Source: RGIG3009 sp964433065
GTDB lineage: Bacteria > Bacillota > Clostridia > Oscillospirales > Acutalibacteraceae
Direction of reading: 5' to 3'
Assembly: GCA_964433065.1 (NCBI GenBank)
Contig: CAYSPZ010000030.1
Span: 1 to 21,536 of the forward strand
DNA: 21,536 nucleotides
Part shown: positions 1-7,100 of the stretch, piece after piece
Layout of the letters: every line of letters starts with the position of its first letter
Numbering within the stretch: the first letter of the stretch is position 1
Program-made: the position numbers and the translations under genes
The notes under the pieces: model-generated
What the model saw: only the letters and a program-made list of their open reading frames with translations
Databases searched by the model: none
What the model was told of the DNA's origin: nothing

Positions 1-32
1 TTCACTCTGTCGCATCCACCTCATAAAACACC

Positions 33-64
33 TTGGGGCACCTGCTCTATCGCAGATGCCCCAA
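33..64. repeat. Hairpin-forming inverted repeat at left edge
   Basis: TTGGGGCA (33-40) pairs with TGCCCCAA (57-64). After one mismatch, CTGC (42-45) pairs with GCAG (52-55), leaving a six-base loop. No clear T run follows on either strand, so this is a weak candidate terminator for the minus-strand gene ending at 130 or for a gene left of the window. A GGGGTGC at 66-72 could compete for the TGCCCC arm. The rest of 1-129 shows no supportable gene. Confidence 0.4.
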
Positions 65-129
65 CAGGGGTGCTTTTCTCATTCACAGAACGTACGACCT
101 CAAACCCGAGCGTCGAAGGCGATGGAATC

Positions 130-408
130 TCACCGAAAACGAACATCCTCACCGGAAGAACCTATTTCCGACAAAAGTTGCAGTTTAAGCATATATTCCA
201 ACAGTACCTTGCTCAAATATTCCTTCGACACAAAAGGGGTTTCGCTTGGACCAGATGGCGCATAGTGCTCACAAATTTTCGCATCTGGTCGATTTCTCTC
301 CTTTTTTTGATAGGCACAATGTCCGCAATGTACCTGAAAAATCTTACGCTTGTCAAACGTATAGTGTTGGTAATAATGCGCACACGTACCACATATCTTT
401 TGATTCAT
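130..408 (-). CDS. Small cysteine-rich (putative zinc-binding) protein
   Basis: A 92-residue protein of unknown function. Its first half carries two CxxC-type pairs, CGTC at residues 7-10 and CGHC at 28-31, plus a later Cys and His in ICEHY (about 46-48), which suggests a small zinc-binding fold. The segment around GHCAYQKKERNRPDAK resembles short cysteine proteins I recall from Oscillospiraceae, but I cannot name a family. The second half is helical and lacks cysteines. The ATG is preceded by GAGGTGA at good spacing, and a promoter (TTGGCT, 17 bases, TAAAAT) lies just upstream. The gene is divergent from an XRE-family repressor gene and shares its operator region, so it is probably repressed by that protein. 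Confidence 0.7.
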   Translation of the reverse strand: MNQKICGTCAHYYQHYTFDKRKIFQVHCGHCAYQKKERNRPDAKICEHYAPSGPSETPFVSKEYLSKVLLEYMLKLQLLSEIGSSGEDVRFR

Positions 409-427
409 CTAAAATCACCTCACCGAC

Positions 428-456
428 ATTTTAACCTGTTTTAGGTTAAAAGCCAA
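428..456 (-). promoter_or_regulatory. Minus-strand promoter of the cysteine-rich gene
   Basis: On the minus strand TTGGCT (456-451) is followed after 17 bases by TAAAAT (433-428). The spacer contains the inverted repeat TTAACC-N7-GGTTAA at 431-449. A repressor bound there would block this promoter. Confidence 0.5.
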
Positions 457-495
457 TAATCTGTTTCAGGTTAATGTAAACTGTTTTTGAGGTGA
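431..495. promoter_or_regulatory. Repeated operator between divergent genes
   Basis: Three related copies lie in the same orientation: CTGTTTTAGGTTAA (436-449), CTGTTTCAGGTTAA (461-474) and a degenerate CTGTTTTTGAGGT (481-493). Starts are 25 and 20 bases apart. The first copy is also the core of the palindrome TTAACC-N7-GGTTAA (431-449). The last copy overlaps the ribosome binding site of the XRE gene. This layout is typical of an autorepressing phage-type or XRE operator; identity of the bound protein is inferred. Confidence 0.6.
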
Positions 496-499
496 TATT

Positions 500-706
500 G
501 TGTATAGTCGCATTCGAGATTTACGTGAAGATCACGATTTGACGCAGAAACAAGTTGCGCAGTTGTTGGGAATGTCACAAACCGGTTATTCTAAATACGA
601 AACCGGTGAAAATGATATTCCTACTGCGGTTTTGATTAAACTTGCGGATTTTTACGAAACTACTACCGACTATCTTCTCGGTAGAACAGAAAGAAAAGGA
701 GGATGA
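500..706 (+). CDS. XRE/Cro-family transcriptional regulator
   Basis: A 68-residue protein that is almost entirely one helix-turn-helix XRE domain (residues about 4-60). It carries the typical core TQKQVAQLLGMSQTGYSKYE and the family's usual ending ADFYETTTDYLLGRT. Single-domain proteins of this size are usually DNA-binding repressors that regulate their own promoter. The start is GTG, preceded by TGAGGTGA. Repeated sites immediately upstream (431-495) are the likely operator. The stop codon lies only three bases before the deacetylase ATG, and the deacetylase ribosome binding site (AAAGGAGG) sits inside the last codons of this gene, so the two are almost certainly cotranscribed and translationally linked. 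It is divergent from the cysteine-rich gene. Confidence 0.9.
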   Translation: MYSRIRDLREDHDLTQKQVAQLLGMSQTGYSKYETGENDIPTAVLIKLADFYETTTDYLLGRTERKGG

Positions 707-709
707 GCA

Positions 710-1528
710 ATGCACACCTTTTTGCGTTTCCCCGACGGGAAAGACAAGGCGCTGACACTCAGTTACGACGACGGGGTGATTCAGGACAAACGCTTGATCG
801 ATATTCTAAAGCCCTACGGCATCAAAGCAACCTTTAATATCAACAGTGGTCTGTTTTCCGAACAGGACGTCACGACGCGGGGACGTATGTCACTGGCGCA
901 AGTCAAAGACACCTATATCGGTTCGGGCCACGAAGTGGCGACCCACGCGATGACCCATCCGATCTTGACCGATCTGCCCGTCCCGCGCATCACCGAAGAA
1001 GTGTGGAACGACCGCCAACAGTTAGAAACGCAGTTCGGCGGTGTGGTACGCGGTTTTGCCTATCCGTACGGTCTGTTTAACGACACGGTGGTCGACGTTT
1101 TAAAGACGGCGGGAATTGCGTATGCCCGTACCGTCATCTCCACCCGCGACTTCCGTCTGCCGACCGATTGGCTGCGGCTAACCGCCACCTGTCACCATAA
1201 CGATCCCGCGTTGCCTGAACTGACCGAGAGATTCCTTAACGACTCTCCGTCGTCGGACGGGTGGCTGTTCTACCTGTGGGGTCATTCGTACGAATTCGAC
1301 GACCGTGACAACTGGCAGATTATTGAAGACTTTGCCGCCAAGATCGGTAACCGTGAGGATATCTGGTATGCCACCAATATCGAGGTGTACGACTATATCA
1401 CCGCCTACCGCAACCTGCAATTCAGCACCGACAAGACGTCCGTGTATAATCCGTCCTGCCAACCCGTGTGGTTCGAAAAAGACGGCACCCTCATACACGT
1501 GTGCGCAGGCGAAACCAAGACGATCTGA
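710..1528 (+). CDS. Polysaccharide deacetylase family protein (NodB homology)
   Basis: A 272-residue carbohydrate esterase 4 type protein; the family removes N- or O-acetyl groups from polysaccharides using a metal ion. Motif 1 is SYDDG (D20/D21, base and metal ligand). Motif 2 is HAMTH (H79 and H83, metal ligands). Motif 3 is RGFAYPYG (about 114-121). A His in LWGHSYEF (H192) fits the late motif. There is no signal peptide or membrane segment, which is unusual for enzymes that act on cell-wall peptidoglycan. The substrate may therefore be an intracellular oligosaccharide. A short C-terminal extension (about 240-272) follows the barrel. The ATG is preceded by AAAGGAGG within the end of the XRE gene, three bases downstream of its stop, and the unknown membrane protein gene follows after 19 bases. 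Confidence 0.88.
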   Translation: MHTFLRFPDGKDKALTLSYDDGVIQDKRLIDILKPYGIKATFNINSGLFSEQDVTTRGRMSLAQVKDTYIGSGHEVATHAMTHPILTDLPVPRITEEVWNDRQQLETQFGGVVRGFAYPYGLFNDTVVDVLKTAGIAYARTVISTRDFRLPTDWLRLTATCHHNDPALPELTERFLNDSPSSDGWLFYLWGHSYEFDDRDNWQIIEDFAAKIGNREDIWYATNIEVYDYITAYRNLQFSTDKTSVYNPSCQPVWFEKDGTLIHVCAGETKTI

Positions 1529-1547
1529 GGACGAAAGAAGGTAACTT

Positions 1548-2921
1548 GTGAACAGAGAAGAACGACGCGACCGTATTTATACGCAGTTTGAACGATCTGC
1601 ACAGCAATTTTGCAAAGAAACCAACGGCCTTTTTTGCGAAACAGACCGTATATATAAAGGTGCGCATCAACCGCAAAATCTTCAATATATTTTTGCAACG
1701 ATGTACTACCATTCATTCTCGGTTCGTTTTATCTACGTTGCGCATGGTACGCTGGGAGTGGTTAACAGCGTATTGGGATGCGGCGTTCGTTTGGGCAAGA
1801 CCGACGACAGCCTCTACGTGCCGTTACCGTTACTGACCGATTATTGTGACGTCGACACCGTTACACCGCTGTTTATTCCGCTGATCACCGATGCGGATGT
1901 GATGATAGAAGCCTTTGACTGCATCGGCAACGTTCTTACACCGATGTTGGATACCATTGCCGCGATCGGTTGTGATCCCGAACGCAAACAGACCATCTAT
2001 GCTCACTATACCGAAGAGATGGAATGGCTTTTTGAAGCCGATACGCTCGATTATATCGACGACCTGACCATCTACCGCTTCTTTGCTGTGCGGTTCAATT
2101 CGGATGCCTTTATCAATTTCCTCAAAGGCAACCGTTCGATAGCGGTTAAGCAACTTCGAAAGATCAAAAAGTTAACCGGATACGAAACGCGGTTACTCCG
2201 CTTGTGGCAGACCGACGCACAACCGTCGGCGGAACTGCCTTGTGCATGTTCCAAAGCGGAACGTTACAACGACAAGGGTGTCCTTAAAAACGATCCGAAA
2301 GAATTTTTAACTGTATTTTTGTCGTGGGTTCTACTGTCACCCGTAACGTCCGTGGTGTTTCTTGCCGTTTTCGGATTATTTACTTTGATCGAAAGACGTG
2401 GTTCGGTCCTGCTGCTGGGTCCCCAATATAACTTCCCGTTTTGCATTTTGTTCGGGTTTATAACTGCCATCTGCATCAGTTACTTTACCCGCTTTACCTT
2501 TTACAAATGGTTTTTCAAACGCAGTTACGAGCAAATGCTGGAGATGGATACCATCCAAAACGGCGGCGGAGAGGATAAATTTATGCGCGGTTTCGCGGCG
2601 GTTTTGGTGGCTGTCGGTGTGATCGGCAGTGCGTTTCTGGCGAAATGGAACCTCAATTTTCGGGAAGTCGGATTTATCGACAATACAACCTTCTTGTCGC
2701 TGCAAGGCGAATACTATGCGTATACCGACATCGAGCGTGTGTATTACCGTCCCGATCGTGTCAACGGTTTCGGCGAAACACTGAATTTCCCGTCGTACGT
2801 CATTCTGCTGAAAAACGGAAAAGAGATCGATCTGTATGAGTACGCGGAGATTGACGATTACGAAAAAGAACTGTTCGATTATCTGCGCGAACATGATGTA
2901 CAGGTGGAGGATGCTACCTGA
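1548..2921 (+). CDS. Hypothetical membrane protein with three predicted helices
   Basis: I do not recognise a family for this 457-residue protein. It has a soluble N-terminal half (about 1-245), rich in Tyr, Asp and Cys, with no signal peptide. Hydrophobic segments follow at about 253-281, 296-318 and 348-365. A soluble C-terminal domain of about 90 residues (368-457) alternates hydrophobic strands with acidic stretches; its ending ELFDYLREHDV looks like a terminal helix. This tail could be a small PH-like or strand-rich domain, but that is a guess from pattern only. Translation starts at GTG after GAAAGAAGG. It lies 19 bases after the deacetylase gene and probably belongs to the XRE-deacetylase operon. 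Ferritin downstream has its own promoter. Confidence 0.75.
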   Translation: MNREERRDRIYTQFERSAQQFCKETNGLFCETDRIYKGAHQPQNLQYIFATMYYHSFSVRFIYVAHGTLGVVNSVLGCGVRLGKTDDSLYVPLPLLTDYCDVDTVTPLFIPLITDADVMIEAFDCIGNVLTPMLDTIAAIGCDPERKQTIYAHYTEEMEWLFEADTLDYIDDLTIYRFFAVRFNSDAFINFLKGNRSIAVKQLRKIKKLTGYETRLLRLWQTDAQPSAELPCACSKAERYNDKGVLKNDPKEFLTVFLSWVLLSPVTSVVFLAVFGLFTLIERRGSVLLLGPQYNFPFCILFGFITAICISYFTRFTFYKWFFKRSYEQMLEMDTIQNGGGEDKFMRGFAAVLVAVGVIGSAFLAKWNLNFREVGFIDNTTFLSLQGEYYAYTDIERVYYRPDRVNGFGETLNFPSYVILLKNGKEIDLYEYAEIDDYEKELFDYLREHDVQVEDAT

Positions 2922-2926
2922 CACGG

Positions 2927-2955
2927 TTGCAAAATCGCGACGGATATGATAAGAT
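2927..2955 (+). promoter_or_regulatory. Promoter of the ferritin gene
   Basis: TTGCAA (2927-2932) and TAAGAT (2950-2955) are separated by 17 bases, and TG one base before the -10 element makes it an extended -10. The predicted start of transcription is near 2962. No Fur-box-like palindrome stands out. Confidence 0.5.
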
Positions 2956-2986
2956 AAACGTACAAAACCGAAAGGAAGGATGAACG

Positions 2987-3499
2987 ATGATGAATGCCAA
3001 AGTACACGAATTGTTAAATCAGCAGATCAACAAGGAATTCTATTCCGCTTACCTGTACCTGGATTTCTCCAACTACTTCAAAGCCCAAGGTCTTGACGGG
3101 TTTGCCAACTGGTATATGATCCAGGCACAGGAAGAACGCGACCATGCGATGTTATTCTACACCTACCTGCAAAACGAAAATCAGACGGTCACGCTCGACG
3201 CGATCGCCAAACCCGACAAGACGTTCACTTGTCATATGGACGTGCTCAAAGCGGGTCTGGAACACGAAGAATACGTTACCTCGCTCATCAACGATATCTA
3301 CGGTGCCGCCTACGACGTCAAAGATTTCCGCACGATGCAGTTCCTCGACTGGTTCGTCAAGGAACAAGGCGAAGAAGAAACCAATGCCAACGACCTCATT
3401 TCCAAAATGGAATTGTTCGGCTCGGACCCCCGCAGTTTGTATATGCTCAACCAGGAACTCGGCGGCCGTGTATACAGCGCCCCGTCCCTCGTCCTGTAA
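2987..3499 (+). CDS. ftnA: Non-haem ferritin
   Basis: A 170-residue bacterial ferritin of normal family length. Ferritins form 24-subunit cytoplasmic shells that oxidise Fe(II) and store iron as Fe(III) mineral. All di-iron ferroxidase residues are at the positions found in E. coli FtnA: E17, E50, H53, E94 and Q127, with Y24 present. E126 and E130 match the third iron site. No haem-binding Met of the bacterioferritin type is apparent. Two consecutive ATG codons follow AAAGGAAGGA; the first is chosen because it gives the FtnA numbering. The gene has its own extended -10 promoter and a strong terminator, so it is monocistronic. Its role is iron storage and oxidative protection, unrelated to the sugar genes nearby. 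Confidence 0.96.
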   Translation: MMNAKVHELLNQQINKEFYSAYLYLDFSNYFKAQGLDGFANWYMIQAQEERDHAMLFYTYLQNENQTVTLDAIAKPDKTFTCHMDVLKAGLEHEEYVTSLINDIYGAAYDVKDFRTMQFLDWFVKEQGEEETNANDLISKMELFGSDPRSLYMLNQELGGRVYSAPSLVL

Positions 3500-3503
3500 G
3501 TAT

Positions 3504-3531
3504 AAGCGCCATCGTATGATGGCGCTTTTTT
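3504..3531 (+). terminator. Intrinsic terminator of ferritin gene
   Basis: AAGCGCCATC (3504-3513) pairs perfectly with GATGGCGCTT (3518-3527) around a GTAT loop, followed by a T run. Confidence 0.92.
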
Positions 3532-3564
3532 AATACGATTTTCAAAAGATATCCGTCGTACGGA

Positions 3565-3593
3565 TTGATTTTATCGATCGGCTGTGGTATAGT
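3565..3593 (+). promoter_or_regulatory. Promoter of the SulP transporter gene
   Basis: TTGATT (3565-3570) and TATAGT (3588-3593) with 17-base spacing and an extended TGG before the -10 element. Predicted leader length is about 50 bases. Confidence 0.6.
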
Positions 3594-3649
3594 AATGAGC
3601 GATCAATAACGAAATTTGATTCGCCGGTGTGCGGAAAGGACTGTAAAAA

Positions 3650-4930
3650 ATGAACCGTTTTTATCTTTGTCCCAAGACTGTCACCGCCCTGCGCGGGTAT
3701 ACGGCATCGCAGTTTGTGAGCGATCTGGTCGCCGGTATTATCGTTGCGATCATCGCGCTCCCGCTTTCGATTGCGTTGGCACTCGCCTCGGGTGCCGAAC
3801 CGCAACAAGGCATCTACACCGCCATCTTCGCGGGATTCGCGGTATCGTTGCTCGGCGGCAGCCGTATCCAGATCGCAGGTCCCACCGCCGCGTTCGCTAC
3901 CATCGTTGCGGGGATCATCGCCACGCAGGGAATGGACGGCTTGATCGTATCCACCGTGTTGGCGGGTGTTATCTTAGTGGTGATGGGTGTCTGTAAACTC
4001 GGCGGTCTGATCCGCTTTGTCCCCGAAACCATCACCGTCGGTTTTACGGCGGGGATCGCGGTCACCATTCTGGTGGGACAGATCAAAGACTTTTTCGGTA
4101 TCACTTACGACGCGGGTATCCGCCCCATCGAAACGATCGAAAAGATCACCGAAAACGTGCGGTTTCTCTCCACCTTCCGCCCGGAAGCGTTGCTGGTCGG
4201 CGGGGTGTGTCTTGCGATCCTCATCGTCTACCCGAAATTCGAAAAACGTCTGCCGCCCTCATTGATCGCGGTGATCGTCGGCGCGGTACTGGTTGCCTTT
4301 ATCCCGTGGCTGAACGACGGTGTCTATACCATCGGCGAACTGTATACCGATATTCAAGCGGGTTTCCCGCCGTTCACCCTGTCGGGTGACCTGTTCACCG
4401 CAGACCGTATCCTCGCCGCACTCCCCAACGCGTTTACTATTGCGATCTTAGCGGCGGTGGAATCGTTGCTCTCCTGTGTGGTCGCCGATAAGATGGTCGA
4501 TTCCAAACACAACCCCAACGCGGAACTGGTCGCACAGGGTGTCGGCAATATCCTCTCGGTGATGTTCGGCGGTATCCCCGCCACAGGCGCGATCGCCCGT
4601 ACTGCCGCCAACACGAAAAACGGCGGTCGTACTCCCGTTGCGGGAATGATCCATGCCGTCGTACTGTTGCTGGTCATCTTGTTCTTGTTGCCCCTTGCGA
4701 AACTCATTCCGATGCCTGCCATCGCCGCTATCCTGTTTGTGGTCGCGTATAATATGAGCGAATGGCGCAGTTTTTTGCGCATCGTCAAGACTGAAAAGTG
4801 GTACGATATCACGGTGCTGGTACTCACCTTTGCGCTCACCGTGATCTTCGATCTGGTGGTCGCCATCGTTTGCGGCCTTGCGTTACACTATGCGTTTGTA
4901 CTGATCAAGCGAATTAAGAAAGCCTGTTGA
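3650..4930 (+). CDS. SulP-family anion transporter lacking a STAS domain
   Basis: A 426-residue inner-membrane protein of the SulP (SLC26-like) family, which moves sulfate, bicarbonate or dicarboxylates, often with Na+ or H+. Hydrophobic helices run throughout. The N-terminal family signature is present (about 24-67, DLVAGIIVAIIALPLSIALA and a GIYTAIFAGF stretch), followed by GGSRIQIAGPTAAF (about 69-82). The protein ends directly after the last helices, at VCGLALHYAFVLIKRIKKAC. Typical family members are over 500 residues because of a cytoplasmic C-terminal STAS domain, which is absent here. The frame ends in a clean stop inside a terminator, so this looks like a natural short form, not a frameshift. 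Substrate cannot be assigned. It is monocistronic and convergent with the AraC gene. Confidence 0.93.
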   Translation: MNRFYLCPKTVTALRGYTASQFVSDLVAGIIVAIIALPLSIALALASGAEPQQGIYTAIFAGFAVSLLGGSRIQIAGPTAAFATIVAGIIATQGMDGLIVSTVLAGVILVVMGVCKLGGLIRFVPETITVGFTAGIAVTILVGQIKDFFGITYDAGIRPIETIEKITENVRFLSTFRPEALLVGGVCLAILIVYPKFEKRLPPSLIAVIVGAVLVAFIPWLNDGVYTIGELYTDIQAGFPPFTLSGDLFTADRILAALPNAFTIAILAAVESLLSCVVADKMVDSKHNPNAELVAQGVGNILSVMFGGIPATGAIARTAANTKNGGRTPVAGMIHAVVLLLVILFLLPLAKLIPMPAIAAILFVVAYNMSEWRSFLRIVKTEKWYDITVLVLTFALTVIFDLVVAIVCGLALHYAFVLIKRIKKAC

Positions 4931-4948
4931 CTGCGTCAACAGGCTTTT
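4920..4948. terminator. Bidirectional terminator overlapping two stop codons
   Basis: AAGCCTGTTGAC (4920-4931) pairs with GTCAACAGGCTT (4935-4946) around a TGC loop, with T runs on both sides of the hairpin depending on strand. It contains the stop codons of both the SulP gene (4928-4930) and the convergent AraC gene (4936-4938). Confidence 0.88.
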
Positions 4949-5751
4949 CCTTTATATGCCGACGGTAGTTTCCCCGTCTGCTCTTTGAACATCTTGGTAA
5001 AAAAGGACATATTGTGAAATCCGCACAACAGCGCCGTTTCGCTCACCGTCCTGCCGCTTGCCAGAAACTCTTTCGCTTTCTCGCAACGGTAGTTGTTGAG
5101 ATACTGTACCACCGTCTGTCCCGTCAACTGCTTAAACGATTTGCACAATCCGTACTTGTCGGACAACACGTGTCGCGCCAGATCGTCCAGCGTCACCTTT
5201 TCGGCATAATGTTCGCGGATATACCGTATCGCACGTTTGACGTTGTCGTACGACGGCTTTGCGATGGGGTGCGGGGTGAGGGATACCGTGTGCCGTTCCC
5301 GTAGCGCGATGAGCAATCGCGTTACCGCCAACTGCACCTTCGCCGTGTGGCACGGATCGGTCGGCGCGTCGTATAACGCGACGATCTCGTCAAACAACCG
5401 TACGATCTCGTCGTCGCGGAACAGGGTATCGAATTGTAACTGTTGATAGGGGATCGCCGCCATTCGGCAAAACGTATCGCCCAGTATCAGACAATGGTAG
5501 GTGAGTTCGGCGTCGGTACCCGTGTAATGCACCTGATTGGCATTGACCACCACCACGTCTCCCGCCCGAAACGGATACCGTTCCCCGTCAAGCAACACGA
5601 ACCCTTCGCCCGCTGCACAGACCTGTACTTCGGGATTGTCGTGCCAGTTGGTGATCTGTGCGGGTCGCTCGGCGCAACGGTATAAGTTAAAAAACGGAAT
5701 GCAGGGGATCACCGATTCCCCGCTGTGATACTCTTCGTGCCGTGTTTCCAT
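4936..5751 (-). CDS. AraC-family transcriptional regulator
   Basis: About 271 residues. The N-terminal half is a cupin-like sensor domain with the familiar WHDNPEVQVCAAGEG and GDVVVVNANQVHYTG stretches. The C-terminal ~95 residues hold the double helix-turn-helix DNA-binding domain, from YIREHYAEKVTLDDLA through SETALLCGFHNMSFFTKMFK. Proteins of this layout usually activate adjacent sugar genes on binding a ligand. A GTG at 5760 is also possible, but AAAGGTGAG is ideally spaced for the ATG at 5751, so that start is preferred. It is divergent from the sialidase-like gene at 5871, the most likely target, and shares a 119-base promoter region with it. Its last three codons (Lys-Ala-Cys) and its stop lie inside the shared terminator. 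Confidence 0.92.
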   Translation of the reverse strand: METRHEEYHSGESVIPCIPFFNLYRCAERPAQITNWHDNPEVQVCAAGEGFVLLDGERYPFRAGDVVVVNANQVHYTGTDAELTYHCLILGDTFCRMAAIPYQQLQFDTLFRDDEIVRLFDEIVALYDAPTDPCHTAKVQLAVTRLLIALRERHTVSLTPHPIAKPSYDNVKRAIRYIREHYAEKVTLDDLARHVLSDKYGLCKSFKQLTGQTVVQYLNNYRCEKAKEFLASGRTVSETALLCGFHNMSFFTKMFKEQTGKLPSAYKGKAC

Positions 5752-5798
5752 AATACTCACCTTTACAAGATAGTGTTATTTTTAAGCAATATAGGACA

Positions 5799-5827
5799 TT
5801 GTTTTCGACCAAAACGACGATTATACT
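5799..5827 (+). promoter_or_regulatory. Promoter of the sialidase-like gene at 5871
   Basis: TTGTTT (5799-5804), 17 bases, TATACT (5822-5827). The -35 element is weak, which suits activator dependence. It overlaps the divergent promoter region of the AraC gene. Confidence 0.45.
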
Positions 5828-5830
5828 TAC

Positions 5831-5858
5831 ATTATAAACCATTTTTACGTTTTGTAAA
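5831..5858 (-). promoter_or_regulatory. Promoter of the AraC gene at 4936-5751
   Basis: On the minus strand TTTACA (5858-5853) and TATAAT (5836-5831), 16-base spacing. A second TATAAT occurs at 5825-5820. The -35 element overlaps the ribosome binding site of the divergent gene. An 8-base inverted repeat, CTTTACAA (5761-5768) and TTGTAAAG (5852-5859), brackets the region and covers both ribosome binding sites. Confidence 0.45.
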
Positions 5859-5870
5859 GGAGTGTTCGGT

Positions 5871-7049
5871 GTGAAAACCATTTTTAGTAGTGATAACCAG
5901 ACTTCCAAAGAAAAGATCGTTACCCCGCGTATGCCGCTTACCGACTATCAGTGCATCATCGGTGACGAGATTTCGAAAGAAGCCGCACAGAAAGGTGTGC
6001 AGTTCTCCAAAGAGATTGCCGACGGGTTTATCAGTGACTTTGAAAACCCCGAGACCGATCGTATGGCGCACGTGTCCACCTTCGTTTATCGGGATGGTAT
6101 GATCTATACGTCCTACTACGTCAACAAGCAGATCGCCGAAGAGGACGCGAACTACCAGACCGCGCGCCTCGCTTACTGCTCGACGACCGATACCGAACAC
6201 AAGACCTTTCTGGATATCCAGACGGTCGGTGATCCCTGCTACGACGGTACCGTTGAAATGGTGTACGACACCATTCTGATGCCCAAAGACGACCGCACCC
6301 TGTACGTGTTGTGGACCGCTAAGGTATCGGGCAACTACTACCGTTTGTACCGCACCTTCGATACGGTTGACAAAACGCTCGGCGACGTACAGGTCAACCG
6401 TTTCAAGGTGGGGGACATCGTCAACGATTTCAGTACCACCGGTATCCAGAACGCACTTGCCGAGAACGATCTTCCGTTCAAAACCATGTACAGCGATATC
6501 GGCATTATGCAGAAACTCTCCTCCCGCGAAGAGAACGGACAAACGTATTACTACACCGGTACGTACAGCGGCGAGTTCACCGCCATCATCAAGAGTACCG
6601 ACCTTGTCACGTGGGAATATGTTGCCGAACCCGATTTCCCCAATGAAGCCCAATGGGAAAATGCCACCTACGTACTCGGCGACAAGGTGTTCTATTTCGT
6701 GCGCCAGTACGACAACACCAAATACGGGTTCCTCACCGTGTACGACCTGAACAACGGTACGTGGGAAAAACCCGTACTGATCACCGATACCCAATCCCGT
6801 TCGGATTTCATTATGTATAACGGACAGTTGTACCTGTTCCACGCACCGCACGACCGCGAACATATCGGTATCGTCAAGATCAACACCGAAAACATCGCCG
6901 AAAGCGAAGTGGTGTTGCAGTCGGATATCGGATCCAGTTGCTTCTATCCGTTCATTCAGTACGGTGACGACGGCGAACTGCGTATGTCCTACACCGTCAC
7001 CCGCCAACACATCCGTCTGGCAAAATTCGTGTTAAGCAAATATTTGTGA
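5871..7049 (+). CDS. Sialidase-like (BNR-type) beta-propeller protein, putative glycosidase
   Basis: About 392 residues built of repeated beta-strand blocks typical of glycoside hydrolase propellers (for example YVLWTAKVSGNYYRLYRT, YYYTGTYSGEFTAIIKSTDL, YNGQLYLFHAPHDREHIGIV). The ending RMSYTVTRQHIRLAKF resembles sialidase-like proteins of Firmicutes. No classical Asp-box (SxDxGxTW) is seen, so family placement is by pattern only and the activity is unproven. There is no signal peptide, so it is probably cytoplasmic. A GTG at 5862 also lies in frame, but it overlaps the ribosome binding site AAAGGAG; the GTG at 5871 has proper spacing and is preferred. It is divergent from an AraC regulator and ends at a strong terminator shared with the convergent isomerase gene. 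Confidence 0.68.
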   Translation: MKTIFSSDNQTSKEKIVTPRMPLTDYQCIIGDEISKEAAQKGVQFSKEIADGFISDFENPETDRMAHVSTFVYRDGMIYTSYYVNKQIAEEDANYQTARLAYCSTTDTEHKTFLDIQTVGDPCYDGTVEMVYDTILMPKDDRTLYVLWTAKVSGNYYRLYRTFDTVDKTLGDVQVNRFKVGDIVNDFSTTGIQNALAENDLPFKTMYSDIGIMQKLSSREENGQTYYYTGTYSGEFTAIIKSTDLVTWEYVAEPDFPNEAQWENATYVLGDKVFYFVRQYDNTKYGFLTVYDLNNGTWEKPVLITDTQSRSDFIMYNGQLYLFHAPHDREHIGIVKINTENIAESEVVLQSDIGSSCFYPFIQYGDDGELRMSYTVTRQHIRLAKFVLSKYL

Positions 7050-7056
7050 GCACAAG

Positions 7057-7094
7057 AAAGATCCGCTTTGGTCATTGACCAAAGCGGATCTTTT
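7057..7094. terminator. Long bidirectional terminator between convergent genes
   Basis: A nearly perfect inverted repeat: AAAGATCCGCTTTGGTC (7057-7073) and GACCAAAGCGGATCTTT (7077-7093) around a 3-base loop, followed by T's on the plus strand. It serves the gene ending at 7049 and probably also the minus-strand gene ending at 7101. Confidence 0.88.
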
Positions 7095-7100
7095 GTTTGT

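Noticed and set aside
1..24. Possible minus-strand gene starting near 14-24 and leaving the left edge
   Set aside because: Only 4-8 codons are visible and the ribosome binding site is too close to one candidate ATG, so it cannot be supported.
1..444. Plus-strand frame open from the left edge through 444
   Set aside because: It is antisense to the cysteine-rich gene, crosses the hairpin at 33-64, has no recognisable motif, and enters the operator of the XRE gene.
5832..7010. Long open frame on the minus strand opposite the sialidase-like gene
   Set aside because: It is antisense to a frame with a good ribosome binding site and coherent propeller sequence. Its translation is low-complexity Val/Gly/His/Phe-rich, as expected for the complement of G/C-biased codons, and it would cover the divergent promoters.
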